From DASSNR01 sp036278935 (GTDB lineage: Bacteria > Gemmatimonadota > Gemmatimonadetes > Gemmatimonadales > Gemmatimonadaceae): 22,299 nt of DNA. The notes below the pieces were generated by a model that saw only the letters and a program-made list of their open reading frames with translations, was not told where the DNA came from and ran no database searches. Of the stretch, positions 22,298 through 22,299 are shown in pieces (position 1 is the first letter of the stretch; each line of letters opens with the position of its first letter). Both the position numbers and the translations under genes were made by a program. Location: assembly GCA_036278935.1 (NCBI GenBank), contig DASUKA010000097.1, forward strand, positions 1-22,299. Direction: 5' to 3'.

Positions 22298-22299
22298 AG

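Overview
This 22.3 kb window is GC-rich chromosomal DNA with tightly packed genes, long antisense shadow frames and few AT-rich stretches. The gene content suggests a Gemmatimonadota-like (or similar high-GC, Gram-negative-type) bacterium: a paired active/inactive M16 zinc peptidase, a lipobox protein, GlsB-type membrane proteins, and an ATP-type PEP carboxykinase next to a MaeB-type malic enzyme. The phylum is an inference from gene style, not from a marker gene.

Layout. (1) Positions 1-2881, + strand: the downstream end of a [NiFe]-hydrogenase accessory operon. It holds a maturation protease cut by the left edge, a 33-residue one-helix protein, HypB, and a double-SIS (GmhA-like) protein. 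The gene context resembles group 1h/5 (high-affinity H2-oxidising) hydrogenase loci, but no structural subunit is inside the window. (2) 2896-3402, +: a GNAT acetyltransferase. (3) 6585 down to 3353, - strand: a compact operon of a class I methyltransferase, an osmoprotectant-type ABC ATPase and one polypeptide carrying both the substrate-binding and permease parts. (4) 10131 down to 6695, -: an M16 pair joined by an ATGA overlap. The first member keeps HxxEH; the second has lost it and carries an extra C-terminal domain. (5) 10132-10488: a regulatory-looking divergent intergenic region with a 16-bp perfect palindrome, then a small lipoprotein (+). (6) tRNA-Asn(GTT) on the - strand, followed by a 34-bp perfect palindrome. 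(7) 14367 down to 11347, -: uvrA with an unusual low-complexity insert. (8) Two GlsB/YeaQ-type membrane proteins (-), then a PP2C phosphatase and a small ORF (+). (9) An HD-domain phosphohydrolase (-). (10) maeB and pckA (-), 30 bp apart, covering malate to pyruvate and oxaloacetate to PEP. (11) The C-terminal end of a GH31 glycosidase (-), cut by the right edge.

The most unusual signal is a family of three related elements at about 13458-13650, 16198-16379 and 17609-17709. On the + strand each starts with a purine (GA) tract and ends with a pyrimidine (CT) tract, forming imperfect inverted repeats around a variable core. Two copies lie between genes and supply stop codons or tail codons. The third sits in frame inside uvrA, where it encodes about 57 low-complexity residues. 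It also contains an 8-nt tandem array and a second ATGAGTT/ATGGGTT-like repetitive segment. This looks like a dispersed, coding-tolerant repeat family that I cannot assign to a known class.
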